From positions 15,996,001 to 16,060,000 of the forward strand of contig OZ038456.1 of assembly GCA_964036195.1 (NCBI GenBank): a stretch of 64,000 nt of DNA. Reading direction: 5' to 3'. Position numbers and translations under genes: made by a program. Source of the stretch: Sphaerolaimus hirsutus. Taxonomy: Eukaryota > Nematoda > Chromadorea > Monhysterida > Sphaerolaimidae. Below the pieces are notes generated by a model. That model searched no databases, had not been told where the DNA came from, and saw only the letters and a program-made list of their open reading frames with translations. Of the stretch, positions 11,901 to 26,900 are shown piece after piece (position 1 is the first letter of the stretch; every line of letters begins with the position of its first letter).

Positions 11901-14900
11901 TTGTATGTAATATGAAGCATAAATTTAGCATCAAAATTTAAAACAAATCAAGATGGGTACCTTGAAACCATTATATCTGGAAAAGAATTTTTTTATGGAG
12001 CTGATATTTTTCCATCTGCAGTCTAAACTGCATTCAGATACACAGTCATTTTCCGAACTGTCTGCTGACACCATAACTACCTCTATGGGGGGATTTAAAA
12101 GATTAGATTGGGGGCTGACATCCCCCCTAATACACATAAATGCTGGGGTGATGGCGAGTCACCATATTTATGTGCAATTTTTTTTTGCAAAATGCTAAAA
12201 GTCCAGCTGCCAGTGTTTTTTTCCAGATCCGGTGCTGTAACTCAAGATACAGAAACAGGATGAAAGTGAAACTTGGACATCCCCCATACTACGCGGACAT
12301 CCCCCATACTGTATACAGGATGGTGCACACCAGTGACATAAAAAGTGTTACTCACATTAGGCAGGTTTTTCAACAGATGCGGTGACACTGTAGTGGTGTA
12401 CATAATTCACATTAATTCATATTTTTAATTTGCCACTTAAAAGTAAAGTGTGAGGTATAAAATGGTGTAAATACTTTTCCCCAAAAATACCCAACAATTT
12501 TAGTGGGGGTGAATGTGATGACACTTATAACATCATCACAGTATACATTTGAGCTGCAAAGATGTGATTACATTGATGTTATTACACATTGATATCATTG
12601 CAGTTAAAGTCGGCGGACATTTCACCCTACAAAATCGTAGAGTTAGAATTCGCTCGTGAATAGAGCGAACAACGAAACTTGTGTCCCACGCGGACGCTAG
12701 AAATTGAAAAAGAAAATCATATAAAAAAATGGACGTTTCGCTGCGTCCGTGCGTGCCACGCCCTAGTTATCCACATTTTCAACGTTGCTCGTAAAGAATT
12801 TGACCGTTCAAACTACCGTTTTACCATTCAAACTACTGTTTTTGTTTTTATTCTATTTTTCATTCGTTGGCTCCGTTCCAACAGAAGAGAACTTGGCAGC
12901 TGGCCAAAATTTCGAAATCCGCTATTAATATGAATAAAATAGGCTCACAATAGCTATATAACCATGTATATAAACAAAAATAGCGATTATGAAGGTGGAA
13001 ATTGGCAAAGCAAAGCAAATTTTAACGATTTTTAGCTAACTTTCAGTTTTCACTTTCATTTGTAAAATACGCAACTGGTAACTGGGATAAGGGCCAAGTT
13101 TTCATACGTGACCCGATCTATTCCAATGGTTAAAATATTGCGTCACAATACCTAATGCCGTCATGCACTCTCCACTGGAGAGACTGACGCAAATGTTTGT
13201 AGGGCGATACGTCTGCCGACTTTACCACTAAGGTTGGCCGATGTTTTTTTCAACGTTTTTTTATTTAAAAAAACATGACGTCTGAAATGTTGTTTTTTTA
13301 AACATCGATCGAAATTTTTTGTACTAAGCACTAGGTATTTTGCAAAATTTTTGCGCGCAAGCGCGCAATTTCACACAAAAATTGACATTGGTGGTTGTTT
13401 TCATTGGTTTTGTGGCATTTTTAGTATCAAAGTATCCATTTGATATGTGCTACCATGGGTTCATAAGCTGTCATATGTCGGTGTAGTATATAATATTGAG
13501 GTAATGTGCTTCCATGTACCTCCACAGTGTGTAACTTCACTCCCAAAGTAACAACCTCCTTTTATAACCTCGTTTCTTCACTATTCCGTGCCAAACGTTA
13601 CCTTAAGTCACAAAACATTTGACTATAAGGCGATATACGAGCGTATCAACAAAAAGTGGATATTTTTGACACAAATCACCACTTATAATGCTATCCCATT
13701 GCTCAACAGCCATTATATGGTCATATATAACATCACAAAGTATTGCAGCTGTCTGATATACCTATATATGTTGACACAAGGTCATATCTGGGAGCTTTTA
13801 AAAAAAACGTTTTTTATTTTAAAAAAACGTGTTTTTTTATAAAAAAACATCAAGTTAAAAAAAACGTTTTTTTCCAACCCTAGTTACCACCATTAAAATT
13901 CTTTAATGTGGCATTTTGGGGTAATGTTTTTACACATTTTCTACCTCAAACCCTCCCATAGAGGGCCCCTTAAACCAACTTTTCAAAGTTGCTAATGAAA
14001 AAGTTGATTTAAAGTAAATTTTTGTATGCCCCTATAGTGACACTGCATATGTTAAAAACTGGATATGTGCAGCGAATTACAGAATTGGTGGGTCGATGGG
14101 GGATGTTGGCTACCCACCCCCCAGTGTCAGCTTGATCGTGCCTGCGTATCAGACATGGTGGAAATATACTGGGTACCAGATTTGACCCAGACAGTGAATA
14201 CTGCAAAATAAATGTTGACATGTACAGCGACCCCCACTTACGGGGGTCACCAGTGCCCCCTGTTGTCTGTATATAGCAGGGGGGGGCTGTTTGCCAATAT
14301 TCCCCCATAATTACAGCTCTATACTCCCCCAATGGCAGGAGATAGGGCATCAGTTTCAAATTTGTAAACTGACCACCAGACTTGATCTGGGCACAGTTTA
14401 GTAAGTGTGGTAAATGTCATGTCATGTCATACTTCATCATATTATATGACATATAGATATTTCATTGCTGGGCCACTCCCACCCAGGAAGAGCATACTAT
14501 TTACATGCTTTTGAATTTGATCATTTCTACTCAATAATATGCACTTGACATTTACTGGCATTTGACTCATCTCAATTGGAAACAACAAAGGGACATAAGA
14601 ACCTAAGACAAATAAGCAGACTTCTTTATTGGCTACAGAGTATCATGATTTCCACCCACGTGTGATTTATATCTCAACCAGTGCCCATTTGTCTATACAC
14701 AATGGAAATGAATGGTAATTGACATTGTGTGTAATCTGCTGATGCTACTGTTGCACATTCTTCAAAACATGCTGCATAGGACTACAGCAACAATGTATTT
14801 GTATGCTAAATAGCCATTTGTATATATATTTGCTATATATGAATTTGATGAATGGTTTGAAATCATTGATTATTTGTTCTCAAAATTACTTATTCTGAAA

Positions 14901-17900
14901 ACACCGGTTTGATTTGACTATGTATCACTATCAGGACGTGTTGGCAAGTCATTTTTGTTACGGATATTGAAAATCATGGCAAACTGCTGTGACGTCAGGC
15001 ACTTGAGGAGGCATAATGTGGCTTAAAAACAATACCTTTTTGCACTGATGCTCACGCTTTCATACCTGTGTTGTCATCATAAGCTCCTTCTTTATCATCC
15101 AACATATGATGCATTTGTGTGCTAGGTGTCTCGCCCTCTGATGAAATTCTGTGCATGTGCATTGGTGCAGTGATCATGTGAACTTCATTTGGTTTCATGC
15201 CAGTTTTGTCTTCCCCAGTGTTGCAAACAACTTCAACTTGTGATAGTGCATGTGAAATTTTTGGTTCATGATACTCAGATTTATCAGGCTCGTTATCCAG
15301 CATTTTCAAATCAGTCTTTGCACCAGGTTCAATATATTCTTGCAGCTTCTCTGATTGTTGTGGTCTACTTGCTGTCTCTAGCTCAATTTCTTTCACAAAT
15401 TTAGATGCGGTCTTCTTCTGATCATCAGCCTCTGGCAATCCCATTTTCTGATTGTCTTTGCTGCCAGGTTTTTGACCAGGTTCTTTCACACCAGTCACTT
15501 TTCCAGGTTCAACATCCTCTAGTAATTTCTCTGCTGCCTGCATTTCACCATCTGCTCCTGGCTTTACTTTCTTGGTAAATTTAAGTGCAGGCTTCTTCTG
15601 ATCATCTGTCTCTGTTTCTGGCAGTTCCATTTTCTTGTGGTATTTGCTGCCAGGTTTTTGACCAGGTTCTTTCACACCAGTCACTTTTCCAGGTTCAACA
15701 TCCTCTAGTAATTTCTCTGCTGCCTGCATTTCATCATCAATTCCTGGCTTTACTTTCTTGGCAAATTTAGATGCAGGCTTCTTCTGATCATCTGTCTCTG
15801 GCAGTTCCATTTTCTTGTGGTCTTTGCTGCCAGGTTTTTGACCAGGTTCTTTCACACTAGTCACTTTTCCAGGTTCAGCATGCTCTGGTAATTTCTCTGC
15901 TGCCTGCATTTCACCATCTGTTGCTGGCTTTACTTTCTTGGCAAATTTAGATGCAGGCTTGTTCTGATCATCTGTCTCTGTCTCTGTCTCTGGCAGTTCC
16001 ATTTTCTTGTCGTCTTTGCTGCCAGGTTTTTGACCAGGTTCTTTCACACCAATTACTTTTCCAGCTTCAACATCCTCTAGTAATTTCTCTGCTGCCTGCA
16101 TTTCACCATCTGTTGCTGGCTTTACTTTCTTGGCAAATTTAGATGCAGGCTTCTTCTGATCATCTGTCTCTGGCAGTTCCATTTTCTGGTGTTCCTTGCT
16201 TCCAGGTTTTTGACCAGGTTCTTTCACACCAGTTACTTTTCCAGGTTCAACATCCTCTAGTAATTTTTCTGCTGCCTGCATTTCACCATCTGTTGCTGGC
16301 TTTACTTTCTTGGCAAATTTAGATGCAGGCTTCTTCTGATCATCTGTCTCTGGCAGTTCCATTTTCTGGTGTTCCTTGCTTCCAGGTTTTTGACCAGGTT
16401 CTTTCACACCAGTCACTTTTCCAGGTTCAACATCCTCTAGTAATTTCTCTGCTGCCTGCATTTCACCATCTGTTGCTGGCTTTACTTTCTTGGCAAATTT
16501 AGATGCAGCCTTCTTCTGATTATCTGTCTCTGGCAGTTCCATTTTCTGGTGTTCCTTGCTACCAGGTTTTTGACCAGGTTCTTTCACACCAGTCACTTTT
16601 CCAGGTTCAGCATCCTCTAGTAATTTCTCTGCTGCCTGCATTTCACCATCTGTTGCTGGCTTTACTTTCTTGGCAAATTTTGATGCAGGCTTGTTCTGAT
16701 CATCTGTCTCTGTCTCTGTCTCTGGCAGTTCCATTTTCTTGTGGTCTTTGCTGCCAGTTTTTTGACCAGGTTCTTTCACACTAGTCACTTTTCCAGGTTC
16801 AGCATGCTCTGGTAATTTCTCTGCTGCCTGCATTTCACCATCTGTTGCTGGCTTTACTTTCTTGGCAAATTTAGATGCAGGCTTGTTCTGATCATCTGTC
16901 TCTGTCTCTGTCTCTGGCAGTTCCATTTTCTTGTGGTCTTTGCTGCCAGGTTTTTGACCAGGTTCTTTCACTCCAATTACTTTTCCAGGTTCAACATCCT
17001 CTAGTAATTTCTCTGCTGCCTGCATTTCACCATCTGTTGCTGGCTTTACTTTCTTGGCAAATTTAGATGCAGGCTTCTTCTGATCATCTGTTTCTGGCAG
17101 TTCCATTTTCTGGTGTTCCTTGCTTCCAGGTTTTTGACCAGGTTCTTTCACACCAGTCACTTTTCCAGGTTCAACATCCTCTAGTAATTTCTCTGCTGCC
17201 TGCATTTCACCATCTGTTGCTGGCTTTACTTTCTTGGCAAATTTAGATTCAGGCTTCTTCTGATCATCTGTCTCTGGCAGTTCCATTTTCTGGTGTTCCT
17301 TGCTTCCAGGTTTTTGACCAGGTTCTTTCACACCAGTCACTTTTCCAGGTTCAACATCCTCTAGTAATTTCTCTGCTGCCTGCATTTCACCATCTGTTGC
17401 TGGCTTTACTTTCTTGGCAAATTTAGATTCAGGCTTCTTCTGATCATCTGTCTCTGGCAGTTCCATTTTCTGGTGTTCCTTGCTACCAGGCTTTTGACCA
17501 GGTTCTTTCACACCAGTTACTTTTCCAGGTTCAACATCCTCTAGTAATTTTTCTGCTGCCTGCATTTCACCATCTGTTCCTGGCTTTACTTTCTTGGTAA
17601 ATTTAGATGCAGGCTTCTTCTGATCATCTGTCTCTGTCTCTGGCAGTTCCATTTTCTGGTGTTCCTTGCCTCCAGGTTTTTGACCAGGTTCTTTCACACC
17701 AGTCACTTTTCCAGGTTCAGCATCCTCTAGTAATTTCTCTGCTGCCTGCATTTCACCATCTGTTGCTGGCTTTACTTTCTTGGCAAATTTAGATGCAGGC
17801 TTGTTCTGATCATCTGTCTCTGTCTCTGTCTCTGGCAGTTCCATTTTCTTGTGGTCTTTGCTGCCAGGTTTTTGACCAGGTTCTTTCACACCAGTCACTT

Positions 17901-20900
17901 TTCCAGGTTCAACATCCTCTAGTAATTTCTCTGCTGCCTGCATTTCACCATCTGTTCCTGGCTTTACTTTCTTGGTAAATTTAGATGCAGGCTTCTTCTG
18001 ATCATCTGTCTCTGTCTCTGGCAGTTCCATTTTTTTGTGGTCTTTGCTGCCAGGTTTTTGACCAGGTTCTTTCACACTATACACTTTTCCAGGTACAGCA
18101 TGCTCTGGTAATTTCTCTGCTGCCTGCATTTCACCATCTGTTGCTGGCTTTACTTTCTTGGCAAATTTAGATGCAGGCTTTTTCTGATCATCTGTATCTG
18201 TCTCTGTCTCTGGAAGTTCCATTTTCTTGTGGTCTTTGCTGCCAGGTTTTTGACCAGGATCTTTCACACCAGTCACTTTTCCAGGTTCAACATCCTTTAG
18301 TAATTTCTCTGCTGCCTGCATTTCACCATCTGTCCCTGGCTTTACTTTCTTGGTAAATTTAGATGCAGGCTTCTTCTGATCATCTGTCTCTGTCTCTGGC
18401 AGTTCCATTTTATTGTGGTCTTTGCTGCCAGGTTTTTGACCAGGTTCTTTCACACCAGTCACTTTTCCAGGTTCAACATCCTCTAGTAATTTCTCTGCTG
18501 CCTGCATTTCACCATCAGTTCCTGGCTTTATTTTCTTGGCAAATTTAGATGCAGGCTTCTTCTGATCATCTGTCTCTGGCAGTTCCATTTCCTGGTGTTC
18601 CTTGCTTCCAGGTTTTTGACCAGGTTCTTTCACACCAGTCATTTTTCCAGGTTCAGCATCCTCTACTAATTTCTCTGCTGCCTGCATTTCACCATCTGTT
18701 GCTGGCTTTACTTTCTTGGCAAATTTAGATGCAGGCTTCTTCTGATCATCTGTCTCTGTCTCTGGCAGTTCCATTTTCTTGTGGTCTTTGCTGCCAGGTT
18801 TTTGACCAGGTTCTTTCACACTAGTCGCTTTTCCAGGTTCAGCATGCTCTGGTAATTTCTCTGCTGCCTGCATTTCACCATCTGTTGCTGGCTTTACTTT
18901 CTTGGCAAATTTAGATGCAGGCTTGTTCTGATCATCTGTCTCTGTCTCTGTCTCTGGCAGTTCCATTTTCTTGTGGTCTTTGCTGCCAGGTTTTTGACCA
19001 GGTTCTTTCACACCAATTACTTTTCCAGGTTCAACATCCTCTAGTAATTTCTCTGCTGCCTGCATTTCACCATCTGTTGCTGGCTTTACTTTCTTGGCAA
19101 ATTTAGATGCAGGCTTCTTCTGATCATCTGTCTCTGGCAGTTCCATTTTCTGGTGTTCCTTGCTACCAGGTTTTTGACCAGGTTCTTTCACACCAGTCAC
19201 TTTTCCAGGTTCAACATCCTCTAGTAATTTTTCTGCTGCCTGCATTTCACCATCTGTTGCTGGCTTTACTTTCTTGGCAAATTTAGATGCAGGCTTATTC
19301 TGATCATCTGTCTCTGTCTCTGGCAGTTCCATTTTCTTGTGGTCTTTACTGCCAGGTTTTTGACTAGGTTCTTTCACACCAGTCACTTTTCCAGGTTCAA
19401 CATCCTCTAGTAATTTCTCTGCTGCCTGCATTTCACCATCTGTTGCTGGCTTTACTTTCTTGGCAAATTTAGATGCAGGCTTCTTCTGATCATCTGTCTC
19501 TGGCAGTTCCATTTTCTGATGTTCCTTGCTTCCAGGTTTTTGACCAGGTTCTTTCACACCAGTCACTTTTCCAGGTTCAACATCATCTAGTAATTTATCT
19601 GCTGCCTGCATTTCACCATCTGTTGCTGGCTTTACTTTCTTGGTAAATTTAGATGCAGGCTTCTTCTGATCATCTGTCTCTGTCTCTGGCAGTTCCATTT
19701 TCTTGTGGTCTTTGCTGCCAGGTTTTTGACCAGGTTCTTTCACACCAGTCACTTTTCCAGGTTCAACATCCTCTAGTAATTTCTCTGCTTCCTGCATTTC
19801 ACCATCAGTTCCTGGCTTTATTTTCTTGGCAAATTTAGATGCAGGCTTCTTCTGATCATCTGTCTCTGGCAGTTTCATTTTCTGATGTTCCTTGCTTCCA
19901 GGTTTTTGACCAGGTTCTTTCACACCAGTCACTTTTCCAGGTTCAACATCATCTAGTAATTTCTCTGCTGCCTGCATTTCACCATCTGTTGTTGGCTTTA
20001 CTTTCTTGGTAAATTTAGATGCAGGCTTCTTCTGATCATCTGTCTCTGTCTCTGGCAGTTCCATTTTCTTGTGGTCTTTGCTGCCAGGTTTTTGACCAGG
20101 TTCTTTCACACCAATTATTTTGCCAGGTTCAACATCCTCTAGTAATTTCTCTGCTGCCTGCATTTCACCATCTGTTGCTGGCTTTACTTTCTTGGCAAAT
20201 TTAGATGCAGGCTTCTTCTGATCATCTGTCTCTGGCAGTTCCATGTTCTGATGTTCCTTGCTTCCAGGTTTTTGACCAGGTTCTTTCACACCAGTCACTT
20301 TTCCAGGTCCAACATCATCTAGTAATTTCTCTGCTGCCTGCATTTCACCATCTGTTGCTGGCTTTACTTTCTTGGTAAATTTAGATGCAGGCTTCTTCTG
20401 ATCATCTGTCTCTGTCTCTGGCAGTTCCATTTTCTTGTGGTCTTTGCTGCCAGGTTTTTGACCAGGTTCTTTCACACCAATTATTTTTCCAGGTTCAACA
20501 TCCTCTAGTAATTTCTCTGCTGCCTGCATTTCACCATCTGTTGCTGGCTTTACTTTCTTGGCAAATTTAGATGCAGGCTTCTTCTGATCATCTGTCTCTG
20601 GCAGTTCCATTTTCTGGTGTTCCTTGCTTCCAGGTTTTTGACCAGGTTCTTTCACACCAGTCACTTTTCCAGGTTCAACATCATCTAGTACTTTTTCTGC
20701 TGCCTGCATTTCACCATCAGTTGCTGGCTTTACTTTCTTGGTAAATTTAGATGCAGGCTTCTTCTGATCATCTGTCTCTGGCAGTTCCATTTTCTGGTGT
20801 TCCTTGCTTCCAGGTTTTTGACCAGGTTCTATAACACCAGTCACTTTTCCAGGTTCAACATACTCTAGTAATTTCTCTGCTGCCTGCATTTCACCATCAG

Positions 20901-23900
20901 TTCCTGGCTTTACTTTCTTGGCAAATTTAGATGCAGGCTTCTTCTGATCATCTGTCTCTGGCAGTTGCGTTTTCTGGTGTTCTTTGCTTCCAGGTTTTTG
21001 ACCAGGTTCTTTCACACCAGTCACTTTTCCAGGTTCAACATCCTGTAGTAATTTCTCTGCTGCCTGCATTTCACCATCTGTTGCTGGCTTTACTTTCTTG
21101 GCAAATTTAGATGCAGGCTTCTTCTGATCATCTCTCTCTGGCAGTTCCATTTTCTGGTGTTCTTTGCTTCCAGGTTTTTGACCAGGTTCTTTCACACCAG
21201 TCTCTTTTCCAGGTTCAACATCCTGTAGTAATTTCTCTGCTGCCTGCATTTCATAATCTGTTGCTGGCTTTACTTTCTTGGCAAATTTAGATGCAGGTTT
21301 TTTGTGATCATCTGTCTCTGTCTCTGGCAGTTCCATTTTCTTGTGGTCTTTGCTTCCAGGTTTTTGACCAGGTTCTTTCACACCAGTCACTCTTCCAGGT
21401 TCAACATCCTCTAGTACTTTTTCTGCTGCCTGCATTTCACCATCTGTTGCTGGCTTTACTTTCCTGGTGAATTTAGATGCAGGCTTCTTCTGTTCATCTG
21501 TCTCTGTTTCTGTCAGTTCCATTTTCTTGTGGTTATTGCTGCCAGGTTTTTGACCAGGTTTTTTCACACCAGTTACTTTTTCAGGTTCAACATCCTCTGG
21601 TAATTTCTCTGCTGCCTGCATTTCGCCATCTGTTGCTGGCTTTACTTTCTTGGCAAATTTAGATGCAGGCTTCCTCTGATCATCTGTCTCTGGCAGTTCC
21701 ATTTTCTGGTGGTCTTTGCTACCAGGTTTTTGACCAGGTCCTTTTGCACCAGTCACTTTTCCAGGTTCAACATCCTCTAGTAATTTCTCTGCTGCCTGCA
21801 TTTCACCATCTGTTGCTGGCTTTACTTTCTTGGCAAATTTAGATGCAGGCTTCTTCTGATCATCTGTCTCTGGCAGTTCCATTTTCTGGTGTTCTTTGCT
21901 TCCAGGTTTTTGACCAGGTTCTTTCACACCAGTCACTTTTCCATGTTCAACATCCTCTAGTACTTTCTCTGCTGCCTGCATTTCACCATCAGTTCCTGGC
22001 TTTACTTTCTTGGCAAATTTAGATGCAGGCTTCTTCTGATCATCTGTCTCTGGCAGTTCCATTTTCTGGTGTTCTTTGCTTCCAGGTTTTCGACCAGGTT
22101 CTTTCACACCAGTCACTTTTCCATGTTCAACATCCTCTAGTAATTTCTCTGCTGCCTGCATTTCACCATCTGTTGCTGGCTTTACTTTCTTGGCAAATTT
22201 AGATGCAGGCTTCTTCTGATCATCTGTCTCTGGCAGTTCCATTTTCTGGTGTTCCTTGCTTCCAGGTTTTTGACTAGGTTCTTTCACACCAGTCATTTTT
22301 CCAGGTTCAACAACCTCTAGTAATTTCTCTGCGGCCTGCATTTCACCATCTGTTCCTGGCTTCACTTTCTTCGTAAATTTAGATGCAGGCTTCTTCTGAT
22401 CATCTCTCTCTGTCTCTGGCAGTTCCATTTTCTGGTGGTCTTTGCTACCAGGTTTTTGACCAGGTTCTTTTGCACCAGTCACTTTTCCAGGTTCAACATC
22501 CTCTAGTAATTTCTCTGCTGCCTGCATTTCACCATCTGTTGCTGGCTTTACTTTCTTGGCAAATTTAGATGCAGGCTTCTTCTGATCATCTGTCTCTGGC
22601 AGTTCCATTTTCTGGCGTTCCTTGCTTCCAGGTTTTTGACCAGGTTCTTTCACACCAGTCACTTTTCCATGTTCAACATCCTCTAGTAATTTCTCTGCTG
22701 CCTGCATTTCACCATCTGTTGCTGGCTTTACTTTCTTGGCAAATTTAGATGCAGGCTTCTTCTGATCATCTGTCTCTGGCAGTTCCATTTTCTGGTGTTC
22801 CTTGCTTCCAGGTTTTTGACTAGGTTCTTTCACACCAGTCACTTTTCCAGGTTCAACAACCTCTAGTAATTTCTCTGCTGCCTGCATTTCGCCATCTGTT
22901 GCTGGCTTTACTTTCTTGGCAAATTTAGATGCAGGCTTCTTCTGATCATCTGTCTCTGGCAGTTCCATTTTCTGGTGGTCTTTGCTACCAGGTTTTTGAC
23001 CAGGTCCTTTTGCACCAGTCACTTTTCCAGGTTCAACATCCTCTAGTAATTTCTCTGCTGCCTGCATTTCACCATCTGTTGCTGGCTTTACTTTCTTGGC
23101 AAATTTAGATGCAGGCTTCTTCTGATCATCTGTCTCTGGCAGTTCCATTTTCTGGTGTTCTTTGCTTCCAGGTTTTTGACCAGGTTCTTTCACACCAGTC
23201 ACTTTTCCATGTTCAACATCCTCTAGTACTTTCTCTGCTGCCTGCATTTCACCATCAGTTCCTGGCTTTACTTTCTTGGCAAATTTAGATGCAGGCTTCT
23301 TCTGATCATCTGTCTCTGGCAGTTCCATTTTCTGGTGTTCTTTGCTTCCAGGTTTTCGACCAGGTTCTTTCACACCAGTCACTTTTCCATGTTCAACATC
23401 CTCTAGTAATTTCTCTGCTGCCTGCATTTCACCATCTGTTGCTGGCTTTACTTTCTTGGCAAATTTAGATGCAGGCTTCTTCTGATCATCTGTCTCTGGC
23501 AGTTCCATTTTCTGGTGTTCCTTGCTTCCAGGTTTTTGACTAGGTTCTTTCACACCAGTCATTTTTCCAGGTTCAACAACCTCTAGTAATTTCTCTGCGG
23601 CCTGCATTTCACCATCTGTTCCTGGCTTCACTTTCTTCGTAAATTTAGATGCAGGCTTCTTCTGATCATCTCTCTCTGTCTCTGGCAGTTCCATTTTCTG
23701 GTGGTCTTTGCTACCAGGTTTTTGACCAGGTTCTTTTGCACCAGTCACTTTTCCAGGTTCAACATCCTCTAGTAATTTCTCTGCTGCCTGCATTTCACCA
23801 TCTGTTGCTGGCTTTACTTTCTTGGCAAATTTAGATGCAGGCTTCTTCTGATCATCTGTCTCTGGCAGTTCCATTTTCTGGCGTTCCTTGCTTCCAGGTT

Positions 23901-26900
23901 TTTGACCAGGTTCTTTCACACCAGTCACTTTTCCATGTTCAACATCCTCTAGTAATTTCTCTGCTGCCTGCATTTCACCATCTGTTGCTGGCTTTACTTT
24001 CTTGGCAAATTTAGATGCAGGCTTCTTCTGATCATCTGTCTCTGGCAGTTCCATTTTCTGGTGTTCCTTGCTTCCAGGTTTTTGACTAGGTTCTTTCACA
24101 CCAGTCACTTTTCCAGGTTCAACAACCTCTAGTAATTTCTCTGCTGCCTGCATTTCGCCATCTGTTGCTGGCTTTACTTTCTTGGCAAATTTAGATGCAG
24201 GCTTCTTCTGATCATCTGTCTCTGGCAGTTCCATTTTCTGGTGTTCCTTGCTTCCAGGTTTTTGACTAGGTTCTTTCACACCAGTCACTTTTCCAGGTTC
24301 AACAACCTCTAGTAATTTCTCTGCTGCCTGCATTTCGCCATCTGTTGCTGGCTTTACTTTCTTGGCAAATTTAGATGCAGGCTTCTTCTGATCATCTGTC
24401 TCTGGCAGTTCCATTTTCTGGTGTTCTTTGCTTCCAGGTTTTTGACCAGGTTCTTTCACACCAGTCACTTTTCCATGTTCAACATCCTCTAGTAATTTCT
24501 CTGCTGCCTGCATTTCACCATCTGTTGCTGGCTTTACTTTCTTGGCAAATTTAGATGCAGGCTTCTTCTGATCATCTGTCTCTGGCAGTTCTATTTTCTG
24601 GTGTTCCTTGCTTCCAGGTTTTTGACCAGGTTCTTTCACACCAGTCACTTTTCCATGTTCAACATCCTCTAGTAATTCCTCTGCTGCCTGCATTTCATCA
24701 TCTGTTGCTGGCTTTACTTTCTTGGCAAATTTAGATGCAGGCTTCTTCTGATCATCTCTCTCTGTCTCTGGCAGTTCCATTTTCTGGTGGTCTTTGCTAC
24801 CAGGTTTTTGACCAGGTTCTTTTGCACCAGTCACTTTTCCAGGTTCAACATCCTCTAGTAATTTCTCTGCTGCCTGCATTTCACCATCTGTTGCTGGCTT
24901 TACTTTCTTGGCAAATTTAGATGCAGGCTTCTTCTGATCATCTGTCTCTGGCAGTTCCATTTTCTGGTGTTCTTTGCTTCCAGGTTTTTGACCAGGTTCT
25001 TTCACACCAGTCACTTTTCCATGTTCAACATTTTCTAGTAATTTCTCTGCTGCCTGCATTTCACCATCTGTTGCTGGCTTTACTTTCTTGGCAAATTTAG
25101 ATGCAGGCTTCTTCTGATCATCTGTCTCTGGCAGTTCCATTTTCTGGTGTTCCTTGCTTCCAGGTTTTTGACCAGGTTCTTTCACACCAGTCACTTTTCC
25201 ATGTTCAACATCCTCTAGTAATTCCTCTGCTGCCTGCATTTCATCATCTGTTGCTGGCTTTACTTTCTTGGCAAATTTAGATGCAGGCTTCTTCTGATCA
25301 TCTATCTCTGTCTCTGGCAGTTCCATTTTCTGGTGGTCTTTGCTACCAGGTTTTTGACCAGGTTCTTTTGCACCAGTCACTTTTCCAGGTTCAACATCCT
25401 CTAGTAATTTCTCTGCTGCCTGCATTTCACCATCTGTTGCTGGCTTTACTTTCTTGGCAAATTTAGATGCAGGCTTCTTCTGATCATCTGTCTCTGGCAG
25501 TTCCATTTTCTGGTGTTCCTTGCTTCCAGGTTTTTGACCAGGTTCTTTCACACCAGTCACTTTTCCATGTTCAACATCCTCTAGTAATTTCTCTGCTGCC
25601 TGCATTTCACCATCTGTTGCTGGCTTTACTTTCTTGGCAAATTTAGATGCAGGCTTCTTCTGATCATCTGTCTCTGGCAGTTCCATTTTCTGGTGTTCCT
25701 TGCTTCCAGGTTTTTGACCAGGTTCTTTTGCACCAGTCACTTTTCCAGGTTCAACATCCTCTAGTAATTTCTCTGCTGCCTGCATTTCACCATCTGTTGC
25801 TGGCTTTACTTTCTTGGCAAATTTAGATGCAGGCTTCTTCTGATCATCTGTCTCTGGCAGTTCCATTTTCTGGTGTTCCTTGCTTCCAGGTTTTTGACCA
25901 GGTTCTTTCACACCAGTCACTTTTCCATGTTCAACATCCTCTAGTAATTCCTCTGCTGCCTGCATTTCATCATCTGTTGCTGGCTTTACTTTCTTGGCAA
26001 ATTTAGATGCAGGCTTCTTCTGATCATCTCTCTCTGTCTCTGGCAGTTCCACTTTCTGGTGGTCTTTGCTACCAGGTTTTTGACCAGGTTCTTTTGCACC
26101 AGTCACTTTTCCAGGTTCAACATCCTCTAGTAATTTCTCTGCTGCCTGCATTTCACCATCTGTTGCTGGCTTTACTTTCTTGGCAAATTTAGATGCAGGC
26201 TTCTTCTGATCATCTGTCTCTGGCAGTTCCATTTTCTGGTGTTCCTTGCTTCCAGGTTTTTGACCAGGTTCTTTCACACCAGTCACTTTTCCATGTTCAA
26301 CATCCTCTAGTAATTCCTCTGCTGCCTGCATTTCACCATCTGTTGCTGGCTTTACTTTCTTGGCAAATTTAGATGCAGGCTTATTCTGATCATCTGTCTT
26401 TGGCAGTTCCATTTTCTGGTGTTCTTTGCTTCCAGGTTTTTGACCAGGTTCTTTCACACCAGTCACTTTTCCAGGTTCAACAACCTCTAGTAATTTCTCT
26501 GCTGCCTGCATTTCATCATCTGTTCCTGGCTTCACTTTCTTCGTAAATTTAGATGCAGGCTTCTTCTGATCATCTGTCTCTGGCAGTTCCATTTTCTGGT
26601 GTTCCTTGCTTCCAGGTTTTTGACCAGGTTCTTTCACACCAGTCACTTTTCCAGGTTCAACATCCTCTAGTAATTTCTCTGCTGCCTGCATTTCACCATC
26701 TGTTGCTGGCTTTACTTTCTTGGCAAATTTAGATGCAGGCTTATTCTGATCATCTGTCTTTGGCAGTTCCATTTTCTGGTGTTCCTTGCTTCCAGGTTTT
26801 TGACCAGGTTCTTTCACACCAGTCACTTTTCTATGTTCAACATCCTCAAGTAATTTCTCTGCTGCCTGCATTTCACCATCTGTTGCTGGCTTTACTTTCT

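Larger units (their letters stand above)
11772..15065 (-). other. Intron between e39 and e40
   Basis: About 3.3 kb. It contains a TA-flanked inverted-repeat element (12605-13224) directly next to a hAT-type element (13229-13882). I see no coding signal; the sequence at 14.1-14.35 kb is rich in C/G homopolymers but has no recognisable ends. Confidence 0.65.
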
